A stretch of 64,000 bases of DNA from Dimorphilus gyrociliatus (taxonomy: Eukaryota; Annelida; Polychaeta; Dinophilidae): the NCBI GenBank assembly GCA_904063045.1, contig CAJFCJ010000008.1:682001-746000 (forward strand). Direction: 5' to 3'. The position numbers were made by a program, and so were the translations under genes. Below are positions 1 through 12,045 of this stretch, piece after piece (positions within the stretch are counted from its first letter, which is position 1; each line of letters begins with the position of its first letter). The notes below the pieces were generated by a model, which worked only from the letters and a program-made list of their open reading frames with translations, did not search any database and was not told the origin of the DNA.

Positions 1-220
1 GAAAATCTCTTCTGTTTCGTCTATAGGCTGAGAAGGAAATGTTTTTTTATCATTTGGAAAAATTTTCTTTACTATTTTCTTTGAAATGATTAATACTTAC
101 GCCAAAACTGGCCAGACTTTCTTCAAGATGAGTTTCTGAAGCCACACTGTTTTCATCAAAGGTATCAAGAATTTTTTTTACTGAAGCGATTAAATCTTTA
201 TACGCCTGAGCCATGATCAT
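1..220 (-). CDS. 5' end of an unrecognised gene running off the window
   Basis: Two coding exons can be read on the minus strand: 220-101, starting with ATG and ending at a good donor (GTAAGTATTA), then 27-1 after a TTCTCAG acceptor. Both are phase 0. The product begins MIMAQAYKDLIASVKK and continues with an acidic, helix-prone stretch to ESLASFG, then PIDETEEIF at the window edge. A second ATG two codons in (214) could be the real start. I do not recognise the family, and only about 49 residues are visible, so no function is proposed. The gene is divergent from the NDRG gene that starts at 1026. Confidence 0.6.
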
Positions 221-1025
221 TAATTTTCTTTATAAAAAACTTAAAATTTCTTTTCTAGACAAACTCTTGGCGGCAAAAGAATTTACTTAATTGTTTATAT
301 ATATTAGTTACTGTTCTTATACAAGCAAAATATCCACCATTTTATATGTTATTGGAGGTTGCTATGGTGACGTGAGAAGTTTTCGTAAATATATGACATA
401 GTTCGTAAATTCTAATAGAATAAAAATATAAAATAAATTCTTCAATATGGAAAGAAAAGAAAATATTTTTATATGTTTACGAACAAGCCGCCTTCCTAGA
501 AATGCTCGTTCGGACTTCTTCGGCAATCTTCGGGACGTCGTTCTAGGATTGGATGCTACTGTGAGTTTTTTTTGTCTTTTGGAGAAGCTATTAAGTGGAG
601 AGTTAAAAAGCATTAAAGAAGCATTGGAAATCGAAATTGAAGATATATTAATTTGCAAAGTTATATTTGGTAAGTAAAGTATATTAAGTTGAATCTTATT
701 TTGTTTGCAATTAGATTGCAAACAGCTAATGGGACTCGGTTTGTAGCGTTGCTCTTTTTTTCTAGTCGTATAGGACTATTCTTAAAATTTTACGATAATA
801 TTATGAGAAAGAAACATATTGTTGTCGAAGGTTAAAAAAATTGTAACATTAGACAAACAATATTTATTTTATTTATAAAAAGGAGAGTATGTTTTCTTCG
901 GACGCCATGTTGCGGCCCTTCCATTGTCAAGGTTACGACGCCCCTGAACGCTATTCGACTGTGTATTGTTTGTGCAGTTTGTCAATAAAGCTTTAAAAAA
1001 TTTCAGATTTTCTAAGGCCTACAAT
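221..1025. other. Intergenic / NDRG 5' leader region
   Basis: This lies between the divergent gene at 1-220 and the NDRG start. It holds short open frames on both strands around 362-721 that I could not tie to a gene, donor-like sites (GTGAGT near 561, GTAAGT at 670) and an acceptor-like TTTCAG ending about 1006, just before the NDRG start exon. It therefore probably includes spliced 5' leader sequence. The stretch 890-1005 is less AT-rich than its surroundings and may be the promoter. Confidence 0.35.
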
Positions 1026-3164
1026 ATGGAGCAGAAGACTATAAAGTGTGGTGATGTTGGTGAGATCAATGTTTACGTACAGGTATACTTTCTTTTATCA
1101 TGCTTATTATGACTTAAAAGGGAAAAGGGTGAAATAATTAGCAAATCATTCAAAACGTAATTTATCGATTTTTTTTTAAAGAAAAAATTATAAATAGGCG
1201 TACGAGTCCAATATTGAGTGCAAAATTCGATCTCTTCCTTGATTATAATATAAATGCTAATGACTTCTATTGAAAAAAGAGGGAAGTAGTTTATTTGTTA
1301 AATTATTCAGTGCGTATATATTACATAAAGAGAAAGAGAAAAAAAATGATTTATAGGGTTTGTAAACCTTCGATTTATTCGCTATGTCTCTTTACATATT
1401 GACAAAATAATAAGCTAACTTGGAAAGGTTGGTCTATTTATATTGAAACAAATACGAGCACGCTAACGATGAAAGGTCACGCAAACGCGCAAGATTAGTA
1501 GGGTCCTTAAATTTAATAAAGAGAAACATTATGAATAGTTTTATCATTCTCTTTTCTCTCTCTCTCTCTCTCTCTCTGTCTTTCCATACTTCAAAAAATC
1601 TGATAGATGAAACATATTCCCTCCTTGTTGTGGGAAGGTAAAGAAAGCCCTTTAAGATATATTTTATATTATTACTATAATCTTACAATCTATTGAATAA
1701 TAATTCTTACGACCTAATTACGTTTCTTTGACTAGTGTAACTACTTCTAAGTATTCCATAGGCCTAAATGGGAAAATAAAGAACACGGATATATTTCTAA
1801 TATATATTTTTTTATAAACGAATTCCTATTGAAAAATAACAGGGAAATAGGTCGAGCAATGAAAAGGTCATCTTTACCGTGCACGACCTTGGCTGCAATT
1901 ATTTACAATACGACGATTTTATCAATCATGAGAGAATGCAGCCGATCAGGGACAGAACTGTATGGGTTCATGTTGCTGTACCCGGACAGGAAACGGACGC
2001 GTCGGATTTACCATCGACGTAATAGAATCTAAAAATGGCTTTATTATTATTACTATTGTTATGACGCTTTAATGAATTTCTATATGACATACTTTTCCTT
2101 TTAGATATTCTTTCCCGACAATGCAAAAACTCGGAGAAAGTCTGATTCATATTCTTGATGAGTTAAAGTAAGCATAATCGTTTAATAGACGAAAAAAAAT
2201 GAAAATATATCGTTCCTATATAAATATAGAATTAAAGAAGTACTCTGCTTTGGTGAGGGAGCGGGAGCAAATATCCTTGCGAGATTTGCGGTAAATATAA
2301 AATATAATCTTGAGATAATGAAAAAATTCAATGGGACTATGACTAATGAATATTTTTATTAATCTATCAGTGTAAACATTCGGATAGAGTGATGGGAGTT
2401 GTACTGCTTCACTGTACAGGCACTACGGCAGGTTTAATGGAATCACTTAAAGATAAAGTTTGTTTTTCAAAGAATTAGTCGACATATCAACTTACAAGTA
2501 CTTGCTTATAGGTTATAAATTGGAAACTGGAACATATTGGAATGAATCCAACTGCTGAGCAATATTTGGTACTTCATCGTTTCGGTTCGGTAAGTCTAAT
2601 TATCACTCTTAAGCTCTCTTTCGCGAGTACAATTTACGCAACGACAGCATCTTTAAATTGCGTCTTTTTTTCTCTCCTTTTTTTCTTATTAGCAGAGCAG
2701 TTCAAAGGTAATTCAAGTGTAATTCCTAACTTGAGGAATTGACGAATCCCTGTCGTGCACATACTTCATTAGATTATATCGTATTTTTTTCAGAGTTTCG
2801 TAAAGTAATATTCTCCACTATATCAATATTACAGTTTATGTTATAAAATACTGTACATCTATATATCAGTATACTTAATAAGATATTTCTTGAATAATTT
2901 ATACAAAATATATATATATATATATAAATTATATGTATATATATAGATGTATTTCAATACAGGCCTAATTCATAGTTTAACTAAGCATCTTAGAATTATT
3001 TATTAATACATTGCTTCGTGTACGTATTGGAGTCGTCAGTTACGAGACATTAACAATTAAATTTGTTAAAATTAGAACTAACCTAATTATTGTTAGTTTT
3101 TTTTTGTTTCTTTTCACTCATCTAATAACAACGACACATTTGCACTATTATTATCCTTCTTTTT

Positions 3165-3203
<39 letters not shown>

Positions 3204-6200
3204 CTTTCGCGCCTTACCACTAGCTTTCTCTCTTTATCTCATTTACCCTTAATTCTGTCTATATTTTACTCTCTTATTATTTAGCTACAAACAAAATTAA
3301 CCTTTTTTTTTAATTACAATTAACGTAATTATAATTAGAATATTATATAGAGCACGAATCACTCGAACGTTATAATTGAGAAAGAACACCTTTGATTTAC
3401 TTCCTCAATGATTTTCTTTTAGTACTAATGATTGATGTGTAGAATTTAAGAAAAGTATTCACGCTCCCCCCCCCTTCTTTCCCTTCCCCTCCCCTCTCTC
3501 TCTCCCACGACGTATAAATTATATTATAACGTATATAAATGTATATAGTATTAAATATATAGAAGCACATTTACATATTACTACTTAATTCTTCATTCTT
3601 GCGCACCAAAAATATTAATGTAACTTTTTTTTTGTTTTTTTAAAAAAAAAAAAACAATAAACAAACCCTTGACAAACTCCAATATTTGATTTATTTTTCC
3701 TCTTATCAATTCCTATCAATCCTACCAAAAAAAAACACAAACTTTTTTTTTTTTTTACTTGTAGTTGATATAGAAAATATTATTCTTATTATCGCGTTTT
3801 CATGTTTTCTTTTGTCCTTTTTTTCTGTATAGTTTAACACAGCGGAAAATGCGGAGCAATTGAAACAAGTTATTGCTAACTTTCAAGAAGAACTTCGGCA
3901 ACACGTAAATCCGAAGAATTTGAAGAAATTTGTTGAAGCTTTTCTAAAGTAGGAATTTTTGTTATTCTAATTAAAATTCTCATTAGATAGTTGACGTACA
4001 AATACATTAAAAAATATTCTAAAAATAACCTATAATTAATAGGAGAACAAGTATCGCCGACAAAATCACTCATTTAAAGTAAGCTTCTTTATCTATTTTC
4101 GTATATAAATTATCTTATGAACTTTTTAAACTATGATTTATATTTTACAGATGCCCTATGCTGTTGGTAACCGGCCAAAAATCCGTGTTTAGCGGAACGA
4201 CAAACTCTCTTGCCCAAACCGTTTCTAGACACGCTTCAGTAAAGGACCTGGTGAATTTTATCGAGGTTAAGAGGGTTGCCAACGTTTTGGAAGAAGCGCC
4301 AGAAAAGATGGCTGAGAGCTTTCAGTATTTCATCCAAGGTTTGGGGTGGGGTGAGTATTTTTTATTTATTAACTTATCAGCAAAACGTTCCTTACATAAA
4401 AAAAAAAAAAAAAAACGAAGATTTTTTCCTTCCTCTTTTTTTTTATATTTATTTTTAAGTAATCAACCGCAAAATAGCAAATAGGCTTATAGTTCTCTTT
4501 TTTTTCTTTTAAAAAAATAATATATATATATATACTGTATATATATATATATATATATATATAAATTTATAGAGCGCCGTTTACTGTTTGTAGATATCTA
4601 TCCATTTAAATAGGATATTTTTTTATAATTCCATTCGTTTTTTTCATACTTGTTGAGTACTATGCTAATATTTCTGTAGACCAATTAATTTGTCTGTAGG
4701 CAGACACAATAAATTGTGTTTGCAATGCTTCTCTTCACGTTGCCGCATGTTTACTGTATTTGTTATATATTGTGAACGATTTTTCTTACATTTTTTGCAT
4801 GTTGAAACAACAATCTGATCTATTTCGTTTCTTTTTGTTTAACGTCGATTGTTCCTGGCTTTTTCGAAATTTTTTTCTTTCTGTTGCATCCGCTACGTAT
4901 ACGCCACCTAGAGGATGTTGTATTTAAATTTTTTTGTCCTTTTTTTCTTCCTTTTTTTATATTTATAGAATATCTTTGATGGAGAGATAGACTGATAAAT
5001 AGATAGATGGATAGATTGATAGACGTAGTCAGAAAAAAGAAGAATGATAAAGTGAATTAGGGAAGGGTAAAAGAGATATAGAAAAGGGCGAGTGTGGGAA
5101 AGGGAAACTAAAAAACTAGATGGGTCGACATATCTATAGATAGATAAATAGATAGATGAATAGATATATTGAAAGAGCATAGAGAGGAGGAGGAGAAGAA
5201 GAAGGAGAGAGAGAAGGTGAGATAAGATACAAAATTACTAATTAGTAAAGAAAAAAACAAATATTTTGACAAAATTATAGATTTTTTTTTAAAAAAAAAA
5301 AAGAAGAAAAAATTTGATGTAGCTTGTTAGTTTTTTCTTACGTTTTCTGCCAACCTGAATATTATTAATTAGCTATTTTTATATATATTTATATTTATCT
5401 ATATATATATAAAAAATAGATGAAAAAAAAAACAAAGCAAAAAAAAAAAAATGCCTGATATACAGCTTCAGGAATACCGATGGTTCATGTGGAACGACCA
5501 CCAAAGAGCAGACTACGATCAATGTCAATGGAAGTCTACGATCAGCCGAAACTGAGATTGCGCTCGATGTCAGGAGGGGAGAACGATATTAGTCAAATGT
5601 AAAATTTCATTACGCCGTCAACAAGCGTTTGTTCGTTTTCGTTCTTTTCTCTTTTTCTGTACAAAAAAAAAAGGAAAAAAAAAAAAAAGAAAAAAAAAAA
5701 TAGGTCGTTCTACCTGTTTATAACACGCTTATATATATTTTTATATGTAAAACTACAAGTTTAGTTTTATTACTTGTAATGTTAGTATATATGTATATAT
5801 TATATAAATTATGATATTACTAAGATGATACATTAAATAATTTATACTGTATATACATACATATATACATATTTATATTTATAAACAAATTATTTACAGT
5901 ACAACAATTAGTGTACGTAGTAGTGTACAAACGCTATTGTATTCGTTAAACAGAAAAGTTTTTATTGACTTTAAAAAAAAAACCTAACCTCGTAAAGGAA
6001 AAAAAAAAGAAACATTGCATTTTTTTTTTTTTTAAAAAAAAAGGAGTGGGGGGAGTGACAGAGAGAGGGAGAGGGATAGTGGGAAAGAGAGATTTTTCAT
6101 ACGTTACGAATGCATAAAAAAACAGCTTCTGGCGTTCCAATGCCGTCAAATCCACCGATAACTAGAAATCGTTCGATGAGCATGGAGGAATATGATCTAC

Positions 6201-6262
6201 CGTTGCGCATGCGTTCTACTTCTGGAGGAGGATCTTCATGCGGATCACCAACTTGCGTTTAA
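1026..6262 (+). CDS. NDRG: NDRG family protein (N-myc downstream regulated gene)
   Basis: Exons: 1026-1082, 1843-2018, 2105-2167, 2230-2290, 2371-2457, 2512-2589, 3833-3948, 4043-4078, 4151-4350, then either 5472-5602 or 6126-6262. Every junction is GT-AG and phase-matched, giving 334 or 336 aa. NDRG proteins have an alpha/beta-hydrolase fold without hydrolase activity and act in stress, differentiation and trafficking. Diagnostic segments are VIFTVHDLGCNY, HVAVPGQETDA, the nucleophile-elbow position FGEGAGANILARFA (no Ser, as in the family), CPMLLVTG and SFQYFIQGLGWG. The tail is Arg/Ser-rich, as in vertebrate NDRGs, and is encoded by one of two alternative last exons. The introns between exons 6 and 7 (about 1.2 kb) and before the last exons are long and full of AT, CT and homopolymer tracts. 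Coding may extend upstream in frame, because no stop precedes the ATG in its exon. Which vertebrate paralogue it matches was not determined. Confidence 0.93.
3170..3201 (+). repeat. (CT)n tract in NDRG intron 6
   Basis: Perfect CT dinucleotide run of about 30 bases; a similar run is at 1555-1577 in intron 1. Confidence 0.95.
4520..4563. repeat. Interrupted (TA)n tract in the NDRG penultimate intron
   Basis: TA dinucleotides interrupted once by CTG. Confidence 0.9.
5472..5602 (+). other. NDRG: NDRG alternative last exon A
   Basis: It follows the acceptor CTTCAG and joins the phase-1 donor at 4350/4351 in frame, encoding G-IPMVHVERPPKSRL and on to ENDISQM and a TAA stop. It contains two RLRSMS motifs, which fit the SGK/Akt-type consensus RxRxxS. 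Its paralogue is the exon at 6126-6262. Confidence 0.85.
6126..6262 (+). other. NDRG: NDRG alternative last exon B
   Basis: It follows an AACAG acceptor and joins the same phase-1 donor at 4350/4351, encoding A-SGVPMPSNPPITRN through GSPTCV and a TAA stop. It carries RNRSMS and RMRSTS, in the same order and spacing as exon A, with a shared core of RSMSME.Y. Its MPS start resembles the vertebrate NDRG tail more closely than exon A does. Confidence 0.85.
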
Positions 6263-6520
6263 TCTGTCTATCGATATCAGTTTTGTTTGTTTGTTTGTTT
6301 TTTTGTATTTTAGTTAAATTTTTTTTATAGAAACTCTGATGAATTCTTTAAAAAAGTCTTTTGTTTTTTCTTTCTTTATTTCTTACTACGTTTGTTTAAA
6401 ATTATTGTTAGATGTTGTGTTTATTAAAGTTTAGACACAAAATAGTTTATAGTAGTGCAAAAAACAGGTTGTGGTGTGTAAAAAAAAGAAAGAAAATCTC
6501 AAATATTTTCTTTTAAATAC

Positions 6521-6580
<60 letters not shown>

Positions 6581-6891
6581 TAATATATGTATTAGTATAT
6601 ATATTTATATAGTTTTAATTCGCATTTGGTACTTTTAACGTAGGTGAAACATGCATAAACGTGATGAATATTAACAGTATATTATTCTATGCGTTTTTTC
6701 TTGCTTTTCTCTAAATACAACATAACATAGATAAATAGACAAGTAACCCCATCTGAGTAGGCCAACAACATATGCTAATGGTTTTACATGTTTGTAGCAG
6801 AATTTAATTTATGACATGGCCAATCAGATGATGATGATGCAAAGTTGAAAATTAAACTGATGTTTTAGGCTTTAGATAGTGATTTCTGTTT
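6263..6891. other. Convergent intergenic region between NDRG and G-alpha
   Basis: This contains the 3' flanks of both genes and a long AT dinucleotide run at about 6521-6579. No further coding potential was seen. Confidence 0.6.
6521..6579. repeat. (TA)n microsatellite
   Basis: Nearly uninterrupted TA dinucleotides of about 59 bases with one GT interruption near the start. Confidence 0.95.
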
Positions 6892-9729
6892 TCATTTTTT
6901 TCTTATGCATTGAATGATTTCTTCTGTTAAAGGCTTCATTCCTGGTGTATCGATAGCGCTGCACACGTGAAATTTAACCTTTTTCTCACTTGTGATACGT
7001 TTTTCGAACTCCTTCTTTATGTATTCAATTACGTCGGCTTCTTCATTCCTACCTATTTTGATGGAGTAGAAAGGCTATCGTCATTTAATACGCTAACGAA
7101 TTAATGCTAATACGTGAATGGCATCGGTAAATTTAGTAAATGTTGGTTAGCATATACGTCCAAAAGAGGCTACTCTTTGGTTTCATGCATATTTTCTTAC
7201 TCGCCTACCTTTGTAATTCTCAATTATTGATGAAAATGGAACATCTGCTAGACGTTTTCCTAGTAGATCCTTCTTATTGAGTAGAAGAATGAAATTGGTA
7301 TTCTTTAGGAATTGATTTGTTATTACAGAGCCAAAAGCCGAAAGGGAATCGTGAAGGGAATTTAACGAACTATCTTCATAGGTTCCTTCGCTGTATGACG
7401 TCAATGAAGTTATAAAAACGATTGCGGTGACGCCTTCAAACAGGCTGATCCATTTATGACGTTGCGACCTCTGACCTGGGTAATTTATTAGTCAATTAAT
7501 TCGTTCTCCAGTAAATTCTTTTACATTAACACTTACCAGCAACGTCGATTACTTTGTAAACATTTCCTTCTGATGTGAACATGTGCTCCTGAACGCTTGC
7601 CGTAGGTTTCCGTATAAATAGTATGTCCTCAATATCCGGAATGTAATTGGTCGATAATATTCTTTCCAGTTTGGATAAGAAACTGCAAAATTTTTCTCAA
7701 GGTTACAATTTTTAATACATACGCATCTTATTAACTACTCAATCCTACGCTAATTCGAAACAGAAAGTACACGCTATTTAAGGTCTCAAGTCTATTTTAG
7801 TACTCAAACATCTACACTTTCTGTGTGCAGTAGACGTCTTAAAAATAGAAAAAGATAATGTGAAGGAAAAGGAGTATGAAAATCAGACCTATATTATTAT
7901 TATGCTTTCCTATCACGTGATTTATCTTCTTAGGATGATTGCTGGGCATGACATGATACGTACCTGCCAGTAACGTCAGTCACGAAATTTAACTTAATGT
8001 GCCTGCGGCGTTTATTTATTTTCAGCCGTCTTCTTATAAAAATAATTCAAAGAGAAAGTTGACCGCCAAGCTAACTGCACTTTGAATATTTTACTCTGAT
8101 CTTTATTAGGCCTTTCTCTCGCTCTCTCTCGCTCTCTCTCTCTTTCTCATTTACTCAGTCATTCGTACATATGCACACATATACACAGACACAGACACAG
8201 ACACACACACACACACACACTCTGTCTGCTCTCTCTCTCTTTCTTCTCTCTTTCTCTCTCTCTCTCTCTCACCTTTACACTTTTCCCACCTCTCTTTTTC
8301 TCACTTACTCTTTTGGCTCCCTGACTCTTTCCCTTTCATTCTCCCTCTTTCGCTCTTTTTTAATTTACTCACTGATCCGCGAAAGTTTTTCGTAGACCAA
8401 ACTTTTTTATATTCTCTTGCCAGATGGTTTGAACGCTCTTATCCCGCCACATGCTTAAAACATCTGCAGCTAAAGATGAAAGTTTCGAATAGTTGACATT
8501 TTTTTTTGAGTGATCTTCTTCTTGACTAGAAGAGCCCTTCCGTCCGATGTTGGATCGGGGAAATTTCTCAACGAATAGGCTGTACGTTTTCTGCTCGTTA
8601 AAAACAGTGTTAGACGTTCCCAGCGGGGCACTAATATAAGTATTCGTACAGCGTTACTTCCGTCCTCCCATTCAGTTACCTGCTCCAGTATAGGGTAGAG
8701 AGCTTCAACCAGGTTCTCATAAACGTAAATAGTCCACGTTTTTCTTTCAGATTCAGGGAATTTATCCCCATGCCGTAATCGTAATTGTTTAATAAAGGTG
8801 CTTTTGCCACTTCCAGCGCCACCTAAGTGGAATAAGAAATAGTTAATGGGAGTATTTATCGAATAGCCAAATCCCTCATCTATGGTCAAAGTCCTGTTTT
8901 ATCAATGAGTCAGATGGAAGGGATGGAATATACGTCATTGCTAGGATATTTGATCCAACTATTATTAAGGTTTCCAAAGAGTCCAAGGTATGTAAGATGA
9001 TTATTCAGAATAAGAAAAAGAGTTTTTATTAGTTTTATATATAGCCAAATAAAAGCTTATCTAATTACGTCCGCCATGACCCTGATATATATACATATTG
9101 TGCTTTTCATTGTAGTATAAATTATAACGTTTTCTTGTTTTCCTTTTTACAGGAAAAGAGTAAACAAACCTTTTTACAAAAGGGAAAAGAATAAAAAAAA
9201 AACAGGGGAAAAAATGACTTAGAACCCGTTTTCTAAATCAAAGTATGCAATTTTGACATTTACTAGGCAAATCACTTGACCAAAGAGTTTCTCTTTTTCT
9301 CCACGTTTCAACTTTCCACCCCTTTTTGCAGAATATTTCTCAACGAAAGCGGAGAGAAAAAAAGAACAATAAATGTTTTGTAAGTTTTGACTGTTTCCTT
9401 TGAGAAAAAATTGTAGGTGGGCGGGCAAGTGAGAGGTTGAGGAGAGGAGGGGGCAGGGGGGATAGAGGGGGAGAGGGCGATGTGAAACTAAGGGGGAGAA
9501 AAGTTACTTTCATAATAAATTTACAACAATAAATTACTGACCATTTATATTAAAAAGATATTGACTCTTTAAGGAAACCTTTTAAAAGTTGAAGCGTTAG
9601 ACAGCCGTCAAAAATAAATAAGTTATAGTGGAAATATGTGCTCAATATATAAATATAAATATGTAAATAATCCACTCTAAACTGCAATACTGCAATATTT
9701 ATAAAAATATTTTTAGGTCTAGTATAAAT

Positions 9730-9776
<47 letters not shown>

Positions 9777-9989
9777 TATAATTTATATTTATATTTATAT
9801 ATGCACCTTGACTCCTAGGCAAGCTTTGCGCCCTATATATTTTCTATTTACTCTCTACCGTATATACTATTAACCTAAAATTAGAAGTTGCAAATCATCG
9901 TGCTGTTTTTCTCTTCCTTCTTCCAATTGTTGATCAATACTTCTGCTTTTAGTCTGAGCCGATTTGTTTAGTTTCGGTCCACCCGGCAT
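6892..9989 (-). CDS. Atypical heterotrimeric G-protein alpha subunit
   Basis: Exons in order: 9989-9875, 8822-8680, about 8590-8373, 7682-7537, 7475-7209, 7052-6892. All are phase-consistent, giving about 349 aa, a normal G-alpha length. Visible motifs: P-loop GGAGSGKSTFIKQ (consensus GAGESGKST, with the Glu replaced), switch I RKPT keeping the catalytic Arg and the Mg-binding Thr, switch II DVAGQRSQRHKW with the catalytic Gln kept but DVGG changed to DVAG, NKKD, and CSAIDT in place of TCATDT. The N-terminus MPGGPKLNKSAQ has no MGxxxS myristoylation signal and no early Cys. The C-terminus stops about ten residues short of a usual G-alpha. The second intron (8679-8591) is the least certain junction. 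An in-frame stretch before the ATG (EERRKKK) could mean an extra upstream coding exon. It does not fit cleanly into Gs, Gi, Gq or G12. Confidence 0.88.
7912..7921. promoter_or_regulatory. Palindromic E-box ATCACGTGAT (intron of G-alpha)
   Basis: Perfect 10-base palindrome with a CACGTG core, the site type bound by USF/MITF/TFE bHLH-ZIP factors. It is intronic, and function is unproven. Confidence 0.35.
8101..8271 (+). repeat. Compound (CT)n/(CA)n low-complexity tract
   Basis: Pyrimidine-rich CT repeats flank a (CA)n run near 8180-8220, within an intron of the G-alpha gene. The open frame across it is repeat-derived. Confidence 0.9.
9732..9776. repeat. (AT)n followed by (GT)n microsatellite
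   Basis: About 37 bases of AT dinucleotide followed by a short GT run, in the first coding intron of the G-alpha gene. Confidence 0.95.
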
Positions 9990-11320
9990 TTTCTTTTTTC
10001 GGCGTTCTTCTTCTATTAAATTGAAAAAAGGGATTATGTATAATTAGGATGACAGAAGCTGAAAATTATTCAGTATGCATGAGAGGGAATTAAGTTGCTC
10101 TACTGGTTATTTAATCGAACAATCGAAGCGTTTCTTGTTTGTCAAGAAGCGTAACATGTCTGAATATTTAGAATTAATAATAAGCTGCTTCTCTTTCCTT
10201 AACTCTTTTCCTTTCTTGCTTTTCCTCTCCTCTCCACAGAGCAATAGTACTTGGACTGAAAAGTTTCTTAATGATACGTTTTTTTTCTCTTTCGAAATTG
10301 TATAAACTTCTATAGGCCTTTTGCATAAAATACAAAAAATATTCGTAGGCCTATATCTTTAATCAACCGACGTTGACGGAAAAATATAATTTCTTACGCG
10401 GGAAAAGGTCATTATATACAGAGACGATAGATATACCCCACAGGCCTACTTGTTAATAGCTTCGTTTTTTTACGTAACCGTTTTGAGTTACTAATATTTC
10501 TCAAAGAGAAAAATGGGTATTTAGAACCAAGATATTATTAATTTATTGGTTCAAGCGTAAAATTACGGCTATAGGCTTATAAACAAGAAACAAAGATCTC
10601 TAGTCAATTGCCCTTGCATAAGTCAATAACTATTATGAAATATATTGATAGCATAAAGTGGCTTACCTGGCAGAAAATATAATAAATAAAACAGAAAATC
10701 AAAAAGAGGGAGAAGACACAGAGATGGGAGGGGGGAGAATTTCTTGACCTTTCAGACTGATAACCTGGAATAAGCTCGTTACCAGAGGATGACGGGTTTT
10801 TAACTGCAAAAACTCCCTACTGCTTAATAGGCCTACTAGACGCCTATGTAAAAACATAATCAAGTGATTTTTTTCAATCTTCCCACGCAAACCATATGTT
10901 CTTTACACGTAAGATACAGATTTTTTTTTACCCTGAGTACTAACATTCTATAAGGAAACCTTATGCAAATAAGGAAACGTATATCTAATTGCAAGAAAAA
11001 AACGGAAAGAAAATACTTTATATTTATTTAAAAACCAATAATATTCAAGTTCAAGGCGAGAAGGGAAAGGAGAATAAAAAAGGGAAAAGGGGAATAAAAA
11101 AAAGGCTAAATAAGACGGCTGATGAAAGGAAACAATCTTCGATTAATATTCTTTCCGTTTTTTGTCAGTATAATCCAAATCTGAAGGGCTTAGATTTAAC
11201 CGATGGATTGTTCCAGTCCATTGCGAAAGAATATCATAACGCCTTAGTTACTATTATTACAAAATTTTTTATTAAAAGCCAAAAAAAAAAACAAAAACAT
11301 AAAAACAAAACAAAAATGAC

Positions 11321-11359
11321 TGAATGAATGAATGAATGAATGAATGAATGAATGAATGA
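11321..11359 (+). repeat. (TGAA)n tetranucleotide repeat
   Basis: About nine perfect tandem TGAA units, followed by TGAG. Confidence 0.95.
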
Positions 11360-11440
11360 GTGGTTTATATAAACAAAAGAGTATAAAATAAATAGTTATA
11401 TTTATTAAAAAATATTCTCGAAGTTAACCCTTTTTCTCAC

Positions 11441-11443
<3 letters not shown>

Positions 11444-11476
<33 letters not shown>
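11444..11476. repeat. (TA)n microsatellite
   Basis: Uninterrupted TA dinucleotide run of about 33 bases. Confidence 0.95.
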
Positions 11477-11479
<3 letters not shown>

Positions 11480-11540
11480 CTCATTCATAGTTTCATTTAG
11501 AAGAGTAATAATACTAAAGAAATCATTGATTTCTTACATA

Positions 11541-11572
<32 letters not shown>

Positions 11573-11839
11573 TAAACTGTATATATGCACATACATACGT
11601 TTTACTAATGTAAAATAATAATAATAATAATAATAGTAATAGTAATAACACTAGCAAAGACAACCTTCTATTCTTACCAATGTAAAACTCTCTCTATAAG
11701 CGATATATGAATAATAATAATAATCAAACTTTGAATTTTTGGACGCTTACAACGATCCTATTCAATTAACCGACGACAAGGACGTTTCGGTTTTGACAAT
11801 GAGTGGTCGCGTCCTTTTTCTATATGGTTTACGTAGGGT

Positions 11840-11849
11840 GTCACGTGAC
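11840..11849. promoter_or_regulatory. Palindromic E-box GTCACGTGAC
   Basis: Perfect palindrome matching the CLEAR/USF-type consensus GTCACGTGAC. It lies about 120 bases from a minus-strand leader-type donor and about 200 bases from a second CACGTG site. Inferred promoter element, most likely of the G-alpha gene. Confidence 0.4.
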
Positions 11850-12045
11850 GCTGTTGGCCTTGTTCGCTAATTAAAAGAGATGAACGCTTCGTTGGACGAA
11901 AAAAAGCTTACTATGGCGCCGTTTACCTATTAGCATAGTAAAAGGAAGCATTTGCAAATCTTACCTTAAGCCAATCCAACTTCTTTCTTTAACGCCGCTC
12001 TCGTTGAAATGTGCGTTGTTCTGTTGAAAAAAAAACCACAAATAC

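Noticed and set aside
362-721. Overlapping open frames on both strands (119 codons minus, 76 codons plus)
   Set aside because: Neither resembles a known protein, neither splices in frame into NDRG or the gene at 1-220, and they overlap each other. Probably leader or intergenic sequence.
4908-5180. Minus-strand open frame of 90 codons
   Set aside because: Ser/Tyr/Ile-rich translation of ATAG-type repeats within an NDRG intron.
8171-8395. Plus-strand open frame of 74 codons
   Set aside because: It consists of translated CT and CA repeats inside a G-alpha intron.
8470-8680. Continuous minus-strand frame past the G-alpha P-loop exon
   Set aside because: The straight translation loses G-alpha similarity after about residue 85. 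Splicing from 8680 to about 8590 restores a frame that joins the next exon in phase, so the continuation is read as intron.
10699-10890. Minus-strand open frame ending near a good donor (CTGCCAG/GTAAGC)
   Set aside because: A stop precedes the donor and the protein is unlike any G-alpha N-terminus, so the exon, if real, is untranslated.
10989-11327. Plus-strand open frame of 112 codons
   Set aside because: Lys/Asn-rich translation of A-rich sequence with no domain. The middle (YNPNLKGLDLTDGLFQ) looked protein-like, but I found no fitting splice sites or family.
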